Shown here: one piece after another, positions 62,540 to 64,000 of the stretch
Layout: every line of letters begins with the position of its first letter
How positions within the stretch are numbered: position 1 is the stretch's first letter
Origin: Kribbella pittospori
Lineage (GTDB): Bacteria > Actinomycetota > Actinomycetes > Propionibacteriales > Kribbellaceae
Direction of reading: 5' to 3'
DNA length: 64,000 nucleotides
NCBI RefSeq assembly: GCF_004331465.1
Contig: NZ_SJKB01000021.1
Coordinates: 35,161-99,160 of the forward strand
Notes under the pieces: generated by a model
The model's database searches: none
Told to the model about the DNA's origin: nothing
What the model saw: the letters and a program-made list of their open reading frames with translations, nothing else
Program-made: the position numbers and the translations under genes

Positions 62540-63401
62540 TCAGGCGGTCAGGAACGACCGCAGGGCCTCGGTTGTCGGCTGGGGTTGTTCCTCGGCGAGG
62601 AAGTGTCCGCAGTCGAGTGCTCTGCCGGTGATGTCGGGTGCGCGTTGGCGCCAGATGCCGGGCACGTCGTGGGCGCTGCCGATCCCGGTCCTACTCCAGA
62701 GCACCAGCGTGGGACAGACGAGTTGAGTGGAGGCGTCGGCGCGGTCGTGCTGGAGGTCGATGGTCGCGCCGGTAGTCCTCGCAGGTAGCGTGGATGGTGG
62801 CGTGGTCAAAGCAACGTTCGTACTCGGTGATCGCCTGCTCGTCGAGCCCGGCCGGCGTTGCACACCACTCGCGCAACGTCCAGCGGAGGTACATACGCGG
62901 GTCAGCGGCGATGAGGCGTTCGGGCAGGTCGTAGGGTTGGATCAAGAAGAAGTAGCGCCACACGGTGGTAGCGCGCTGTTGGTCGATCGTCTCGTAGATC
63001 GTCCTTGTGGGGATGATGTCCAGGATCGCCAGATGCGAGACTGCTTCGGGATGATCGAGCGCAAGGCGCAGCGCCACGCGGGCGCCGCGGTCGTGGCCGG
63101 CGACAGCGAACCGCTCGAAGCCGAGGTGGCGCATCACTCGCACCTGGTCAAGGGCCATTGCACGTTTGGAGTAGACGCTGCGATCACCGACGCCGGGCGG
63201 TTTGTCGCTGTCGCCATAGCCGCGCAGATCGGGGCAGACGACAGTGAACTGGTTCGCGAGCGCTGGCGCGATCCGGTGCCACATCACATGTGTCTGCGGG
63301 TAGCCGTGCAACAGCAGCAGCGGTGGACCGGCGCCACCGCGGCAAACATTGATCGTCATATCGCCAGCGGCGACCTGCTCGATCACGAAGCCTTCGAACA
63401 T
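62540..63401 (-). pseudogene. Alpha/beta hydrolase (epoxide hydrolase / haloacetate dehalogenase type) with frameshift
   Basis: Start at minus-strand ATG 63401 behind AAGGT. LLLLHGYPQTHVMWHRIAP (oxyanion hole), DLRGYGDSDKP, and the nucleophile elbow VAGHDRGARVALRLA with Asp are all visible, followed by a cap domain (YFFLIQPYDLPERLI, YERCFDHATIHATCEDYR). Near 62770 an extra base moves the frame to IDLQHDRADASTQLVCPTLV with the second acid region and GHFLAEEQPQPTTEALRSFL with the catalytic His. Apart from that single shift the gene is full length, so recent decay or sequence error are both possible. Asp nucleophile fits haloacetate dehalogenases and epoxide hydrolases. Confidence 0.85.
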
Positions 63402-64000
63402 ACCTTCGTGATACCACACAGAGGCGGCGAGAAGGCCTGGGGACGTTGCGTGCGAGGTCGAGGGTCCGAGCAATGCCGTCGATGACATGCGGATGCCGCA
63501 GCCCACGTCGAGTATGTGCGCTGCATTCGTGGCCGAGTCCCGCGAGCTCCGTGTGTTTCGATCCACGCCATGCCCGACCTGATGGCCTCGGCCAGCGGCG
63601 AGATGTCAGGGCGCCACGCGGTCTGCCACTCCACCGACCCGGCTAGTCACGTGGTGCGCGCCGGCGCCACGGGCGCCTGGGCCGTGAGCCGACCTATTCC
63701 AAGGTGGGCATGACGAACTCGAGGACCTGGCCGCGGTTGGCTGCCGTGGACGGCGGAATCCAGCGTGTTACGTGCACGTCCGCCACAATCCCCGGATGGT
63801 GCGATGTTCCCCCGGTGCCGTCGTATTCTTACTCCACAACCTGGAAGCGAGGCATGGTGCAGCGAGTATCGCGGGCAATTCATCGCATGGGACTACGCTG
63901 CGCCTAGCCCGGGCGTTGCAGTAACGATGTGATCGCGGGGGTCCGACACGTGTCGTAGATGTAGAGAAGTGCCTTGCCTGCAAGGGATTCTGTACTTGTC
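63402..64000. other. Right end of window without a supported gene
   Basis: Frames are short and biased. A minus-strand stretch near 63560-63630 (ISPLAEAIRSGMAWIETHG) is protein-like but has no start or stop in keeping with a gene. Nothing else is recognised. Confidence 0.35.

Noticed and set aside
1..64000. CRISPR arrays, rRNA genes and complete tRNA genes
   Set aside because: None seen: no regularly spaced repeats, no rRNA signature; only two tRNA 3' halves.

Overview
The window is GC-rich DNA dominated by GTG/ATG starts and families typical of actinomycetes (ANTAR regulators, SCO6880-type conjugation proteins, DUF6112, GAF-ANTAR, PRC-barrel, MobF relaxase). It is best read as a piece of an actinomycete (Actinomycetota) chromosome rich in accessory DNA; the genus cannot be fixed from the sequence.

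Layout. (1) 1-4219: two small paralogous proteins, a HopA1-like protein and a fusion of a RRE-like N-terminus, a protein kinase and a LanC cyclase. This reads as a lanthipeptide-like RiPP locus with the modifying activities distributed in an unusual way. (2) 4220-11830: chromosomal-looking genes (GAF-ANTAR, CBS, ArsB/NhaD transporter, broken NhaP antiporter, S51-like peptidase) mixed with scattered fragments of ATP-dependent DNA ligase genes. (3) 11830-28730: core of an integrative conjugative element (ICE): tandem TOPRIM primase-like proteins, VirB8-like candidate, NlpC/P60-like hydrolase, DUF6112, VirB6-like, SCO6880, VirB4, VirD4 coupling protein, and a MobF relaxase-helicase on the opposite strand. 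(4) 28950-37830: cargo that looks like defence: a Mrr-like nuclease, a second nuclease-like protein and a cluster of winged-helix plus HEPN-like two-gene cassettes. (5) 38676-46804: ICE accessory and integration end: ArdC-like antirestriction protein, excisionase-like HTH, DUF3560, XRE regulator with upstream repeats, a damaged tyrosine integrase and the 3' half of a tRNA-Arg(CCT), which marks an attachment site. (6) 47175-49150: an IS701-family element with a 4-bp CTAG duplication, a passenger membrane gene and an insertion point that seems to lie in the 5' end of a McrB gene. (7) 49155-53041: McrB, McrC and an OGG-fold protein in one operon, next to a truncated SRAP gene. (8) 53690-64000: a decayed region with a frameshifted MFS pump, oxidoreductase and ligase fragments, an ArsR/SDR divergent pair with a clear palindromic operator, PRC-barrel, ANTAR-like and DUF998 proteins, a SmpB fragment, a tRNA-Thr(CGT) 3' half with a ruined integrase, and a frameshifted alpha/beta hydrolase.

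How it works together: the T4SS genes and relaxase would make one transfer machine, ArdC and primase-like proteins would help establishment, and the nuclease/HEPN cassettes and McrBC would be host-defence cargo. Because the integrase next to the tRNA-Arg site is truncated and frameshifted, the ICE may not be able to excise by itself. Many genes carry single-base lesions, which may be real decay or sequencing error.
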